A DNA stretch of 64,000 bases, taken from contig CM043968.1 of assembly GCA_014529385.2 (NCBI GenBank), positions 24,988,513 through 25,052,512 on the forward strand, written 5' to 3'. The notes under the pieces are model-generated. The model had not been told where the DNA came from. It ran no database searches and worked only from the letters and a program-made list of their open reading frames with translations. The position numbers and the translations under genes were made by a program. The DNA is from Adiantum capillus-veneris. Lineage: Eukaryota; Streptophyta; Polypodiopsida; Polypodiales; Pteridaceae. Positions 1 to 11,528 of this stretch are shown here, piece after piece (within the stretch, counting starts at the first letter, position 1; every line of letters begins with the position of its first letter).

Positions 1-1179
1 TTGACTCAAGGCCTGCTTTCTATTGCTAGTGGCATGAAGGTGATGCTCTTTAATGGCCCAACAATTAGTTTTCTTGGTTTTTTGTACTTCATCATAGAAT
101 AGAGTGTGTTTCTTGTGAGTTTTTAACCCCTTTTCGTTCCAAGATTGGCCAATGAGATCTTCCATCATTGAGAAAGGGGTACAAACTTCTCATTGAGATC
201 TTCCATCATTGAGATTTGTAGTGGAAACAAAGCCTGATTTTGGTGGGTTTTCTTTTAGCTGGTCAATCACCCTAGCGTGTGATTTGAATCATTTGCAGGA
301 GATGTTTGAGACATGCTACCAGTATTCATCTCCTTTGTTGAATGTTGACAAAATTACTATCTTCTGTATCACTGGGGAAGGGGTCTTTTGTAGGGGGTAG
401 ACGAGAAATGAAAACTACTGTAGACGTTTGCTCCATTTTTTTGGGCTTGAGAAGACTTCATTGGTGGGACTTGGGTTTTCATGAGAGAGGGAGCAAAACC
501 ATAGAAACCCTAAAGCAACCCTCTCATACAAAAAGGCACTCTTACACACATCACAATTTGGTATAATGCAGCAAAGGACACCTACTCCTATGGGCTTATT
601 ACACATCCATGATTGTGTAAGTTATGCTCATACCATTTTGGTTATGCACTCCTCCACACATTACAATTTTGTATAATGCACCCAATGAATACAAGCTTTG
701 AAGCCACGGTTATGCTCAAGAAATTTTGATTTTTCCTAGTTTTCTCTCCACATGAAAAACACGTCTAATTGTTATTGGGCTAAGGTAGTGTCTACAATTG
801 TATACATTAGAAGACACATTGTTGCTCTATTTGACGCAAGCATAGTTCAAAGCTCAAACATAAATGTCTATTAATCTCACTCTTACCAGGATTAGTAGTT
901 TAAGAATTATTCGTGTAGGCAACGATTGGCCTACTCAAAAAGACCTTAGAAAACAACGGTTAAGGGATGCATTCATAGGAGTTTGATCCCATGCCCAAAG
1001 GAGGTAGCTTGGTTGGTTGGTTTGAAGGTGGCGATGAAACGCTAATAGCGCTCATGGATGCTCAATGTATCATGCAAGCAAGAAATCTCATGTTACTAAA
1101 AGAAAACAAATTGTTTGATCCCATGATGTGAAGTATTGTCTAAATGAGATTTTTCTTATTATCTTAATTTGTGAAAGAG
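1..1179. other. AT-rich sequence without a recognised gene
   Basis: No convincing coding region is seen here; reading frames are short and broken. One small structure is visible: a roughly 36-base segment at about 537-573 (cactcttacacaca... ending in tataatgca) recurs in diverged form at about 648-685. Low-complexity AT composition suggests old decayed intergenic DNA. Confidence 0.5.
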
Positions 1180-1355
1180 TCCTTTCGTTTCAACACCTCC
1201 TCGTAAAGACTTCATAAAGGTCCATTTCATTAAATTGTTTTATTATTTTACTATTCTTATTAGACCTACCTTTCATTCTAGCACCTCATAAAGACTTCAT
1301 AAAGTTCAATTTCATTAAATAGTTTTATTATTTTCTATGCTTATTAGACCTACCT
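1180..1355. repeat. Tandem duplication, about 90-bp unit
   Basis: Two adjacent diverged copies share the run cacctc...taaagacttcataaag, then ttcattaaat and a closing ttattagacctacctttc. The second copy has several substitutions and small gaps, so the duplication is not recent. No coding role is visible. Confidence 0.7.
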
Positions 1356-1983
1356 TTTCTTATGAAAGCATTAAAAAAAAAATAATAGCAATTTTCACAT
1401 TATGTGAGATGTTGTACTTTAAACAATGTGAAAATTCACTATGGCTTACATAAAGCTATTGAGAAGAATTTCATATAAGAGGCTTCTTTTGTGTGAAAAA
1501 AAAATAGAAAGTGACATAGTATTTTAAAACATACGACATCACAATAAAATATTATGTTTTTCAAAAAAATGTGTAACAATGAACTATTTAGATTATCATA
1601 TACTCAATGTTCCTCTTTAAAGAGAGAGGTACACAAATGTCATCATGCTCTCACAAGGACCTAAAAGAAAAAAATTAAACAAAATTATAATTATTAACTT
1701 GCTATGTGACACTACTAATCCGTAAGCTTTATCCAATGGTCGAGAGATGCACCCAAAATTCAAACCTTTACTAAGCACTACTTATGTAGTCCAAAAAAAC
1801 AAGAAAGATGTAAGAAAACTACATAAATCTCTTGAGGATTTGTAGGATGGTTGGTAATGGAGCTTGACATGCTTAGTGAGAGAGGAGCATTAAAATATTC
1901 TTTTGTTTTAGTTTGTCAATGGGTCCATTTGTTTCATTGTTTTTGTTTTACTTTCTTTTAATATTATTTTGTTTCAGCATGTC

Positions 1984-2145
1984 AATGTGCACCTTTCACC
2001 TTGTTGTTTAAATGGGGCTCGTAGTAACATATAAGGCATTTCTGATTATGTGTGTATAATGAACAATGTGCATCTTTCACCTTGTTGTTTAAGTGGGACC
2101 CTTCGTAACATATAAGGCATTTGTGTTATGTGTGTATAGTGGACA
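1984..2145. repeat. Tandem duplication, about 81-bp unit
   Basis: Copies begin at about 1,984 and 2,065. Both contain caccttgttgtttaa followed by catataaggcattt and ttatgtgtgtata. It is one of three short tandem duplications lying within 1.4 kb, which suggests replication slippage is common in this AT-rich stretch. Confidence 0.75.
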
Positions 2146-2419
2146 ATCAATTTTATTAAAATACAATGAAAATGACATGTGGTTGTCTGCACTGTTTTAT
2201 ATCTACTCTCCATAGCTCTCATTCCCCCCTTAACTTGTTATAATATTGTGATTATTGTTCATGAAACTAGTATTTATAATCATACTAGGGTAAGCTTGCT
2301 TACCCTTGGTATTGTACTGATTAATTTATATATGCCTCACATGTTGACTCCTAGTAAAAGTTAGAATTAGTTTCATACTTAGTAGAAGATTTTCTAGTTG
2401 GTGATAACATTGAACTTGG

Positions 2420-2548
2420 ATAACATTGTACCTTTGTACTATTTATAAAATTGTAAGGCAATATAAGTTTGTATCTTGAATGAAATTGTACCTTTGTACT
2501 ATTTATAAAAATTGTACGGCAATAGAAGTTTCTATCTTGAATAAAATT
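2420..2548. repeat. Tandem duplication, about 60-bp unit
   Basis: The phrase attgtacctttgtactattt occurs at about 2,425 and 2,485, each time followed by ataaaa, a ttgta(a/c)ggcaat element and a gtatcttgaat-like end. The small ORFs that cross it are by-products of the repeat and were not called. Confidence 0.8.
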
Positions 2549-3218
2549 GATCAAATGATTTTGATGATGATCTTTATTCTTGAAACTTGTTTAGCTTCTA
2601 ATGATTCACAAAAATGTAGAATGTAGAATGTAGAATGTAATGTGGGTGATAAGGCCTCTCCTCCTTTCTGTTTTCTTTTATTTTCACTAAGTTGATTATA
2701 AAATTAAGGAGAGATAACACTAAAAACATTGTATAGGGTTTTAAGATGAACACTTTGCGGCATTATGTATTTTTTGCTCATGGCTATTATAGAGCATGAA
2801 GGTGTTGTAGTTCTTTTTACTGGTATGCTAATTTATCCACTCCACTCACATTTTTTAGTATGGCTATTAAAAAGAAAGATGGACCCTTTGCTCTAGATTA
2901 CTTTGTGATCTATAGTAAAACATTACAATAGGAAGACAATTTGTGATTTATAGTATCACATACTAGGAAGACATGTAGATATATTTTAAATGATTGATCT
3001 GGTTGCTTGTAGCTTATCATTAAATTGTATTAACTTTTGGCTAGATCCTTAAGATGTGAAAATTCTTTTATATACCAACAATGTCTTTGTGCATAGAAGT
3101 AGGCACCCTTTCTCTAGTAGGTGAGCATGCTTTCTATATTCACATACATAGATAATATCACTGCATTGCTCCTGTTGCATATTTTTTTGATCTTTCTATT
3201 TTATACATATGAAGTGTT
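2549..3218. other. AT-rich sequence, nothing recognised
   Basis: Both strands were read; no frame of useful length or familiar motif was found. A triple gtagaat repeat sits near 2,617-2,638. The stretch ends at a compound microsatellite. Confidence 0.4.
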
Positions 3219-3285
3219 GTTGTATGTGTGTGTGTGTGCGCGCGCGCATGTACACGTGTGTTAGTGAGTGAGAGAGAGAGAGAGA
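3219..3285. repeat. Compound GT / CG / GA microsatellite
   Basis: A (GT)n run passes into (GC)n, then an imperfect acacgtgtgt stretch, and closes with (GA)n. Alternating purine-pyrimidine GT and CG runs of this kind are known to favour Z-DNA; whether that matters here is not known. Confidence 0.85.
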
Positions 3286-4028
3286 TTATGGTCCTAGTGT
3301 ATTTGAACTTTTATAAAAAGAGACACCAGTAGTTCACACAAATTTATTGTTGATTATGTTTGTTATATATCTTGATGCAATTCTAGGGACATTAAGACCT
3401 TATGTGGCCTAAATCTTTTGAAGATATTGTCGTTTGTTGGTTATTTGAGCTAATATTGTTGTTTTGGATCATTTTCAAGAACCTTATTAGATGTGGATAT
3501 TTGAGCTAGTAGTGCCTAAAACGACCTTTTCATTTCTTTTATATAGAATATAGAGAGATGTTTTGCACCTTGGCAAAGGGAACAACAAAAACTTAAGTTT
3601 TGTCTCCGTCTTAAGTTAAAAGATTGGGATATTTTTATCTTTAGTTTAAAGGCAAAAAGCCAGGGCATGACGCGTGGACAACAAGAGGGGCGATAATCTT
3701 TGGTCGAGGGGAAGAGGATGAGGAGCAATCCGTTCGTCTACAAGTGATGCGCAGCTGAGGCACTCACACAAGAGGAGATGGTGCCTCTCTCTCTCTCTCT
3801 CTGTTCGTTTGCAAGGGGATGCGCAAATGAGGCAGTTGCACAAGAGGTGATGGCGCCTTGGAGGAGGTGTGCTGCGGGATGCGCACATTGCTGAGAGGTC
3901 AGACTTGGGGGATGCAGAGCCATCTCAAATTGAGGCTATACGAAGGGTGGTCGATTGCAGCCAGGGGGGAAAGGGATAGGGATAGGGGTAGGGGTGGCGG
4001 ACGCAAGCCTGCGGCCATGGAAGAGCAA

Positions 4029-4056
4029 GGGGGGGGGGGGGGGGGGGGGGGGGGGG
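4029..4056. repeat. Poly-G homopolymer of 28 bases
   Basis: An uninterrupted run of 28 G, followed by a and ggg. It produces artefactual poly-Gly and poly-Pro reading frames. Homopolymers of this length are prone to assembly error, so the exact length should be treated with care. Confidence 0.9.
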
Positions 4057-4605
4057 AGGGGGCTTGTCTTCGATGAGCACTCAAGCCAATCACGGCTTGG
4101 ATGGGAGTGGCAGCTGTGCAAAGGTTCTACGCCATGCTGGGCTGCATTGCATGAGAGGGATCCACCGAGAAGATGCAGAAGAGGTCGTTGTGCGTGGGAA
4201 CAGCAACAGCAGCGAGGGGGGACTTTGCCTTCGAAATTGGGGAAAGGGAAGGAATCTTTTGGATTAATCAATTAATGACTTGAGAATAGACCCAAAGTAT
4301 GTGCCTCTAATTTTGCGAGCAGGTCAAATCGGCAGGAATCTAGCAAGATGCTCCCAAGTCTTTGGGGGAAAAAGAAGAGCACGTGACAAGTGTAGTGGAG
4401 GGAGGGAGAGAGAGAGGCGCCTGTATGAATAGCTGTCGTCTGCACGCAAGGTGTTTGGATGCAACGACTCAGTGGGAGGAGGAACCACGGAGGCATGCAG
4501 GAGCGGGTGAGCATTGAGGTATGTCTCGGGCCAAAAGAGCACGCAAGAGCGGGCATCTCTTCACTTTGCAAGGCGGACCACTCACCGCGCAGGAGGCAAA
4601 GTTTC

Positions 4606-4628
4606 TCTCTCTCTCTCTCTCTCTCTCT
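4606..4628. repeat. CT microsatellite
   Basis: A short (CT)n run within the GC-rich block. It belongs to a set of CT runs, all CT on the plus strand, spread between 3.8 and 7.4 kb. Confidence 0.9.
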
Positions 4629-4701
4629 GTTTGCTCCAAGACTGCACGCTGCTCGAGCTGATCATCACAGGGAAGGATGAGGGAATGCTTTGATGCAGGA
4701 T

Positions 4702-4702
<1 letters not shown>

Positions 4703-4759
<57 letters not shown>
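4703..4759. repeat. CT microsatellite, about 28 units
   Basis: An uninterrupted (CT)n run. The Ser-Leu or Arg-Glu repeat proteins predicted across it on either strand are translation artefacts. Confidence 0.95.
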
Positions 4760-4763
<4 letters not shown>

Positions 4764-4930
4764 CAGCATCAGGTTGGGCCACGACTAGCGAGGGGAGAAC
4801 GCGGCAACGTTCGCGATGCAAGGAGCCACGGCAATTGCAGATTCCTGACGTGGAGGGTGACTTTGCCTTTTGGATGGATGATTCGAAACGAATCATCGTT
4901 GGAAATTAATTAAAGGAAGTCGCGAAGACC

Positions 4931-5538
4931 CAATAGATAATTGAGCTAATATTGTTGTTTTAAAGATATTAGTCATTTACACTACTACGGTTGTTTTGGA
5001 AAATTTTGTAAAACCTTACAAATGCAAAAAACTTTCATTCCGAGGAATCCCAAACCCCGAGCAAGTTTTCACATGCGATCCCAAAATCGAGGAAAATAGG
5101 GAAAAATAATACATAAAAGCCATAATCAAACTTAGGATTAATAATGTTGAATTAAGATGAGGTAAGAAAGGAGTTACAAGGTTCACATTCTCATCATAGA
5201 AGATCTCTTATGATTTAGAAGGAGAAATACATTGGCATCCTAGGCTCGATGACAATGTGCTCGATGACAATGTGCTCTTTCTAGTACGATCATAGCCATA
5301 TACATGTGAGAGCTTAAACCATGTGTAAGCATTAGTTTTTGCACATCCCTTTGCACGTTGTTCACTTGGTTAGATTTTTGGACAGCCCATTAGGCATTGA
5401 AAACCAAACAACACATTTCATGCTACCTTTTGTTAACAAGTGTCACTAGTGTGCCCTTGTTGGAGAGGAAACCTTATGGAAGCTTCCTTTTTAAGACTAC
5501 ACTATGATTGGAGGTGTCGTTTGCATTGTTCACAATGC
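4931..5538. other. AT-rich sequence, nothing recognised
   Basis: No coding region stands out. The decamer gctcgatgacaatgtgctc is nearly duplicated in tandem near 5,248-5,280. No RNA gene or transposon end was recognised. Confidence 0.4.
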
Positions 5539-5550
5539 TCCTCTCTCGTC

Positions 5551-5596
<46 letters not shown>
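5539..5596. repeat. CT microsatellite, imperfect at its left end
   Basis: A (CT)n run interrupted by gtctctctgt on the left, then uninterrupted to ccgca. It is a further member of the plus-strand CT set. Confidence 0.9.
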
Positions 5597-5598
<2 letters not shown>

Positions 5599-5712
5599 CA
5601 CAATGAAACTTTCACATTACTACATACTAGATACAAAGCCGTAGAGTAAAATCACAAAAAGAGGTGAAAATCAAAGCCTCCTAATGCTTGTCAGCACCAA
5701 TAAAGGTATTCT

Positions 5713-5985
5713 TCAAATTTTCTTGAGCTTGCTAAAGATCACCCACCACTCCTTGGTCCTTGTAGCAATGGCACTATCACGCACATATGTCGTTTCCCCA
5801 AACTTCTTACCCTATGCTGTTGTTCTCACATCAAAATCCTTGGCCTTAGCTTGGTCAACCAAGCCCTGTCCTTTGTCCCTATTATCAATAGTCTTCTCCT
5901 TGGAGGTCTTTGTCTCACCATGAGCCTTGTTCTTTGCCATCTTTGTGGTGCCATGGGCCTTGTCCCTCACAGACTCAGCAGCACC
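5713..5985 (-). pseudogene. LEA-like protein fragment, broken
   Basis: On the minus strand a 91-codon frame reads as a lysine-, threonine- and aspartate-rich helix-forming peptide with repeats such as ESVRDKAHGTTKMAKNKAHG and later KGQGLVDQAKAKD. This is the general style of late embryogenesis abundant (LEA group 3 / LEA_4) proteins, whose 11-residue amphipathic repeats protect cells during drying. The frame has a TAG at 5,812-5,814 and another TAG just before it at 5,986-5,988, so it is not functional as read. A GA run lies immediately upstream in its own orientation. Chance lysine-rich translation is an alternative; the call rests only on composition and repeat spacing. Confidence 0.3.
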
Positions 5986-6022
5986 CTAGGAAGTGTGTTG
6001 GGCCTCCCCTTCCTTCTACAAG

Positions 6023-6024
<2 letters not shown>

Positions 6025-6080
<56 letters not shown>
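6025..6080. repeat. CT microsatellite, about 28 units
   Basis: An uninterrupted (CT)n run directly upstream, on the minus strand, of the LEA-like fragment. In plants GA/CT runs are common in promoters and 5' leaders, but no link is shown here. Confidence 0.95.
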
Positions 6081-6085
<5 letters not shown>

Positions 6086-7008
6086 TCCACTATGGGTGCA
6101 AGGGCAGCGCCCTCAGTGGGGGTTAGACACAAAGCCACCCCACCAAGCCCATTGCAATTTAGCACTCATGCACAAGGTGCTCATTCAATATCTCACCAGA
6201 CTAGATCTGCTTGATGATCTACTACTTGCAATGATCTGCACAAGGTGCTCATGCCCAACACCATTCATTAGTAATCTACTTAATGGCCTACTACTTTTGC
6301 AACCCGATTCTAATCGGTAGCCTCTGTTCTACCCGGGTGTAGCCTTGGTTTTGCTTGGGTCCAACCCTAGCTCACCGGCCCTGGTTCTACTCAACTGTAG
6401 ACATGTCCACTAATTGTCGGTCACTCACAATGACTATGGCCACCATAGACTCTACCCGATGGCAAGCTCACATTTTTTAGGGTAGTGATAACATACCCTA
6501 AGCTTGACAATAATGTCCACCTTAAAAATAAAGTCGAGAGACTGTGCAAGGAAAACTAGGAGATAAAAATGAGACTCGCTACAATCTAATCATTTCTCAT
6601 TGCGATGGAGGAATGGAAAAATAAAATAGAGAAGATGGAAGCCATGCTCACTAAAGCAAAAGGGAAGTAGGGGCAACACTCACAAAGGAGTTCAAGATTC
6701 AAGTACATGAAGAGGTCTCTCACTAGATTGAAGGCGGTGTGGCATCCACATTAAGTGAAAGAAAACAATAAGAAGATATAGGGTGAAAGCATGTTAACGT
6801 GTCGCGTTTTTTGTGCTAGTTAACATATGTCAACAAGCACATCTTGTAAGCATAACACATAGATAGGATAGTCATGTTTTTTCAAGTGTGTGGGCCACCA
6901 TCATGAACTATACAAAGTGTATACTTGGACTTCAAAAAAATGAATCATACTATTTTTAAAATCTCAAACAGTTAAGCTCAGTCGCTACGTTGAGGTAGTG
7001 GTGTAATC
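6081..7008. other. Intergenic sequence, nothing recognised
   Basis: Frames are short. A weak run of ggttctac(t/c)c-like words appears near 6,325-6,400. No transposon terminus or RNA gene was recognised. Confidence 0.35.
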
Positions 7009-7302
7009 ATGAAGCATGGAGGGAAGCACGACGCAGGGGCCACAAGTCAGAGAGAGGGAGGAAATCTATTGCGAGTTGCAAGCAGGTTTGCAGTCAGAGG
7101 CCAGCAGTCAGCCCAAGTGGAGGATAGCTCACCACCACTGGAGCAAGCCACCTCCGACAACAATCTTGACAGTACTCCACCGAGAAGGAAGTCAAGGGGC
7201 AAAGGTCCTGTTGCTTCTCCTCCACCTTGCAAAAGATTGAAAGCTTCTAATTCCCAAGGATCCCCAATGTCAAAGTACATGCATGAAGGGAAGAGGAAGT
7301 AG
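7009..7302 (+). CDS. Possible first exon of the decayed 7-9 kb locus
   Basis: A 97-codon frame begins with ATG and is rich in Ser, Pro, Lys and Arg, with basic clusters (PPRRKSRGKG and later KRLK) that could be nuclear localisation signals. It stops just before a CT microsatellite. It is in the same orientation as the coding remnants at 7,757-8,935 and could be their upstream exon, but no splice connection can be shown and the composition alone is weak evidence. No family was recognised. Confidence 0.25.
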   Translation: MKHGGKHDAGATSQREGGNLLRVASRFAVRGQQSAQVEDSSPPLEQATSDNNLDSTPPRRKSRGKGPVASPPPCKRLKASNSQGSPMSKYMHEGKRK

Positions 7303-7312
7303 GACTCATGTA

Positions 7313-7329
7313 CTCTCTCTCTCTCCCTC

Positions 7330-7378
<49 letters not shown>
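7313..7378. repeat. CT microsatellite, imperfect
   Basis: A (CT)n run interrupted twice by ccc near its left end. It separates the basic ORF at 7,009 from the exon-like block at 7,757. Confidence 0.95.
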
Positions 7379-7380
<2 letters not shown>

Positions 7381-7756
7381 AATGAGGGGGCCACATTTGG
7401 AAGTTGTAAATCAAGAAAAGCATGACACATTTCTCCAGCATGCCTCGACTACTAATCTGTTAGTGACTCCTCACACCCATGAGAAAATTGTGTTGCTAAG
7501 CATATGCTGCAATCAACACATAGGACTATGCATTCAGCTTATATGCTTGTTTTTGCAATAGCCCTGGTTGCAATCTTGTTGTGGATTCTCACACACTGAT
7601 TAGGTGCTTGTGCATTGCCTTAGGCATTCAAGATGCATGCTTAGATGATTGCATCTAAGGAGAGCCAACACAATTGCCTGTGTAGAAATTACTTGATAGA
7701 CCTATTCTAGTGGGGTTTTGTAAGGTTTTAATCTTATAGTCTTGTATGGTGTGCAG

Positions 7757-8400
7757 GCCAATGGAAAGCTCCCAAGCTGAGCATCCCACTGCAAGAAAAG
7801 TTTTGTGTAACAACAAAAGAGTTTAATGTTTTCCATGGCCTCTCCATGGACGGTGTCGACCCCAAATTGGTGAAGTGGGAGCAGATTATAGATGTGGAGT
7901 GGTTCAGTGTATTCAAAGAGGCGAAGGATTGCAACAAATATTGCTTCAAATGCAGTAGCATTCGTAGAGACATTTACGACCAAGTACTTCATCTGCACTA
8001 CAGGGTGTACAAGAAGGCCCCCACCAACATGGAAATTAGTTCGGCTTTTGCGAAGGGTTTTGTAAAACAATTCAGTCCAGTGGCAATTGCAAGTGGCTCA
8101 ATCATGTAGTTCAATTGGGCTCAGTTTGTTGTCCAGCATTTGCAGGACCTTCGAGAAAAAGGATACTACGATGCCCATGATGAAAAGTGGAGGGTGCGTA
8201 ATACCCATCCCTCAAGTCAAAAAACAGAGGAGGGCTCCACGGAAACAAAGGACGATTGCACTGGCCAAGTAGCTCCGAACGTTGTTTCTGCTGCCAGGGC
8301 AACACCCCTCTCTATTAACAGCTCTCACAAAGTGACATCAAGCCTATCATATTTTGGGATCTCTCATTTGCAGCACATGATGAGTGCAATGAGCATCTAA
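7757..8400 (+). pseudogene. Unknown protein, exon-like block with one stop
   Basis: One frame stays open from about 7,757 to 8,400 apart from a TAG at 8,107-8,109. It is preceded by a pyrimidine-containing stretch ending gtgtgcag, a plausible splice acceptor. The translation has a Tyr/His-rich folded-looking part (words such as DIYDQVLHLHYRVYKKAPTN and, after the stop, NWAQFVVQHLQDLREKGYYD) followed by a Ser/Thr-rich linker. No family was recognised with confidence. Its order (aromatic-rich part, linker, then coiled coil in the next exon) resembles the env-position ORF of element A, so it may be a decayed relative of that gene instead of a host gene (inference). Confidence 0.4.
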
Positions 8401-8600
8401 GAAATTGACTACAGGATGCTAAACAACAGCTCAAGAATGCGGGTCAGGAGCTTGAAGCTGCAAGGGTTCTGAAAGCAAGCCATGATATGGTCAACCGTGT
8501 AGTACTCGCTATGAGATAGAAACTTCATGATGCTGAGAATGAATTGTGGTGGTTAGGCCTCACTGATAGTGTGGATGCAAGGAGAGAAATAGAGTTCAAG
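8374..8600 (+). pseudogene. Coiled-coil exon of the same locus
   Basis: After the acceptor-like ctcatttgcag a frame encodes a heptad-rich helix (words LQDAKQQLKNAGQELEAARV and KLHDAENELWWL) and ends at ttcaag|gtaaat, a good donor site. Two in-frame stops (TGA near 8,407 and TAG near 8,517) show decay. It overlaps the end of the preceding frame at 8,374-8,400, so the junction between the two blocks is unresolved. Confidence 0.45.
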
Positions 8601-8785
8601 GTAAATATCGAGACACTGGATGGTTTGGGGTTTCCTCAAAGTGAGGACACCCCTACTATTTGTTGATATTGACATAACCTATCTTCGTATAAGTGCCAAT
8701 GGGTTTTGTGATTGAACCTTATGTTTTGAATATGTGCACAACTATACTATGTACTTACCATGCCTCTATTTTGATTGGTTTTTAG
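8601..8785 (+). other. Probable intron, 185 bp
   Basis: The stretch starts GTAAAT and ends TTTTTAG. Removing it joins the coiled-coil block at 8,600 to the block at 8,786 in the same phase (phase 0) with no stop at the junction. It is also more AT-rich than the flanking exons. A conserved phase across GT...AG supports a real intron in the ancestral gene. Confidence 0.5.
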
Positions 8786-8935
8786 ATTAATGTGGAGGTG
8801 CAGAAAGCAAAAGTGCATGCCTGCGATAGTCAATTGCAGCTACTCACGAAGATAAGTAGGATGATACAAGGCTCCTTCGTCCCCACTGCCCTATGCAAGA
8901 TAGCTATGGACACTTTTACAGAGTGTATAGGAGGG
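8786..8935 (+). pseudogene. Third exon-like block of the 7-9 kb locus
   Basis: The frame that continues from the coiled-coil exon remains open for about 50 codons (for example INVEVQKAKVHACDSQLQLL and later ALCKIAMDTFTECIGG) and meets a GTACGT donor-like site at about 8,936. Helical, no known motif. Downstream the reading frame is lost. Confidence 0.4.
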
Positions 8936-9179
8936 GTACGTGCACTGGCTATGGTCTGCCACTAGAAGTACACGAAATCAGTGCAATGGTCAAAATGCCA
9001 TGTGAGCATACCTATCACCTAATTTTCTTTTTTGCTGCATGCTCTCTGGGGATCGAATGTAGAGTTTCCACCTGACAACAGAGGATACCAACTGAATGGT
9101 GTGGCAAGGTCACAAGGCAAGGACCTCCAATCACACATAGTTTTGGTAAGATAATTTTAAGGAACAGTTATCCATCCTT

Positions 9180-9500
9180 GATTCCTACACTAGACCTATG
9201 TATGCTACTTAGCATAGAAGGTATGCTAGTTAGCTTAGTGGGTATGGTGGCTAGCATATTGTGTATGGTAGTTGGCAAACCTAGTTATGCTAGTTAGCAT
9301 AGTATGAGATATAGGTAGCATACATTGTCATGGTGGTAAGCATATTGTGTATGCTAGTTACCACAACTAGTTATCCTAGCTAACACATTGTGAATACTAG
9401 TTGGCATTTTTTGTATGCTAGTTAGCATATTGTGTACGCTAATAAACATACCTTCTATGCTAGTTAACAAACAATGCATGCTAACTAGCATAGAGAGTTT
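9180..9500. repeat. Degenerate quasi-palindromic short repeat
   Basis: Variants of TATGCTAGTTAGCATA occur about a dozen times, often followed by ttgtg, at irregular 20-35 base spacing. Each unit is nearly its own reverse complement, so each could form a small hairpin. The array ends with the opposite-sense version gcatgctaactagcatag. No ORF is associated. Confidence 0.75.
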
Positions 9501-10474
9501 CCCAATTAGAAACAAAGCCTGGGAAAACTATTATAGTCATTGAACAATATGATTATGATCTTCTTGAAATAACTCCAGCTTGTGGGAACATTGAATCATC
9601 TTGAGTTACTATCTATAGGATAGAGTCCTCCGCACCCCGACTTGAGCTCATTATCTAAGCTTTGTAAGGAGCAAAATACAAACTCTAATGTGTCAAAATC
9701 TCCACTGAGTAGATATGCAGCAAGGACAAACAAGCTCGTCGTCATCAAAGTGTGTACCAAATACTCTGCAATAAGGATAACCCTCAAACTTATCCCTGCA
9801 TCATTTTTTGCATCAAGGACCACATGTTGACGTGCGGGCGACCCTCAACAAGAGTAGGCATCTTACATTTTGAGAAAAACACAGATGTGAAACTTGAGAC
9901 ATGAAACTCTTTGCATTGAAACTTTAAAGCAAGGAGTACGGGCTCACACTCTGCTCTGCGTTATTTCCTACAACAAGAACCACACTCTGACATGTAGACA
10001 AATCCATTGTAAATGAAGCATCTTGGAGTATGGTCACGTGCGGCTTATTTTCTAGCTATTGGTAACTTAAGCCCCTGTCATATGTGGGCATCGGACAGGG
10101 CCCCAAACCCCCCTCTTGGGTGCTGTTGTTGTCACACACTATGGTGGTTTTCAATATCATTTTATTTTTGACCAAAATAATAGTGAATGGGCGTAGCCCA
10201 ACTGTTTTGAAGTTTGTTAAATCCGCATTGCATCATGGTTCAACCCCCTACACATTGTGATCGTGCGTTTTATTTTGATGATGTCCACATCAAAGTGAGG
10301 ATGACCGAGGGGTCTACGCTAGTGGGTGGTATTTTGAAGCTTCGGACACACGATGTCAATCTCTTTTTGCCAACTCAATCACACACACATCTGCGTGGAT
10401 GTGTGTGATAGGGGCCTTAAGCCAAGTTGACTGGCAGTTGTAATGCAACTTCAGCATTGCATGCAGTCGAGGCT
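9501..10474. other. Intergenic sequence, nothing recognised
   Basis: Short ORFs on both strands overlap one another and match nothing familiar. A terminator-like or RNA-like structure was not seen. Confidence 0.35.
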
Positions 10475-11368
<894 letters not shown>

Positions 11369-11528
11369 GGTGGATCTCTGGGTTTTCATTGTCTCCTTCT
11401 TGATGTGCTTTGGGTATCCTTGGGAAAAGTGGTAGTCCCTCACGGGTCTTGGTGGATCTCTAGGTGCTCATCATCTTCTTCCTGCTGTGCTTTGGGCATC
11501 CTTGTACGGAGTGGAAGTCCCTCACATG
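11369..11528. repeat. Tandem duplication, about 82-bp unit
   Basis: Copies begin at about 11,369 and 11,451 with ggtggatctct and each ends with gtagtccctcac or gaagtccctcac, with tgtgctttggg in the middle. The duplication explains the repeated words in the small plus-strand ORFs across it. Confidence 0.8.

Larger units (their letters stand above)
3500..4930. other. GC-rich block flanked by a short direct repeat
   Basis: Base composition rises sharply between about 3,640 and 4,910 relative to the AT-rich flanks. A 20-base string, TGAGCTAATATTGTTGTTTT, lies just outside on both sides (about 3,447 and 4,942), so the block may be an insertion or the product of an unequal exchange. Inside are a 40-bp unit repeated at about 3,748 and 3,819 (gatgcgca..gaggca...cacaagagg), a 28-base G run and several CT runs. 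ORFs on both strands are dominated by Gly, Pro or Ser/Leu low-complexity translations and are not convincing genes. Confidence 0.5.

Noticed and set aside
3899-4275. Poly-Gly and poly-Pro ORFs on both strands
   Set aside because: They are created by the 28-base G homopolymer and purine-rich flanks; no supporting domain.
4469-4762. ORFs encoding long Arg-Glu or Ser-Leu repeats across CT/GA runs (also at 6,000, 7,300, 10,500)
   Set aside because: They are translations of microsatellites on either strand, with no unique protein sequence.
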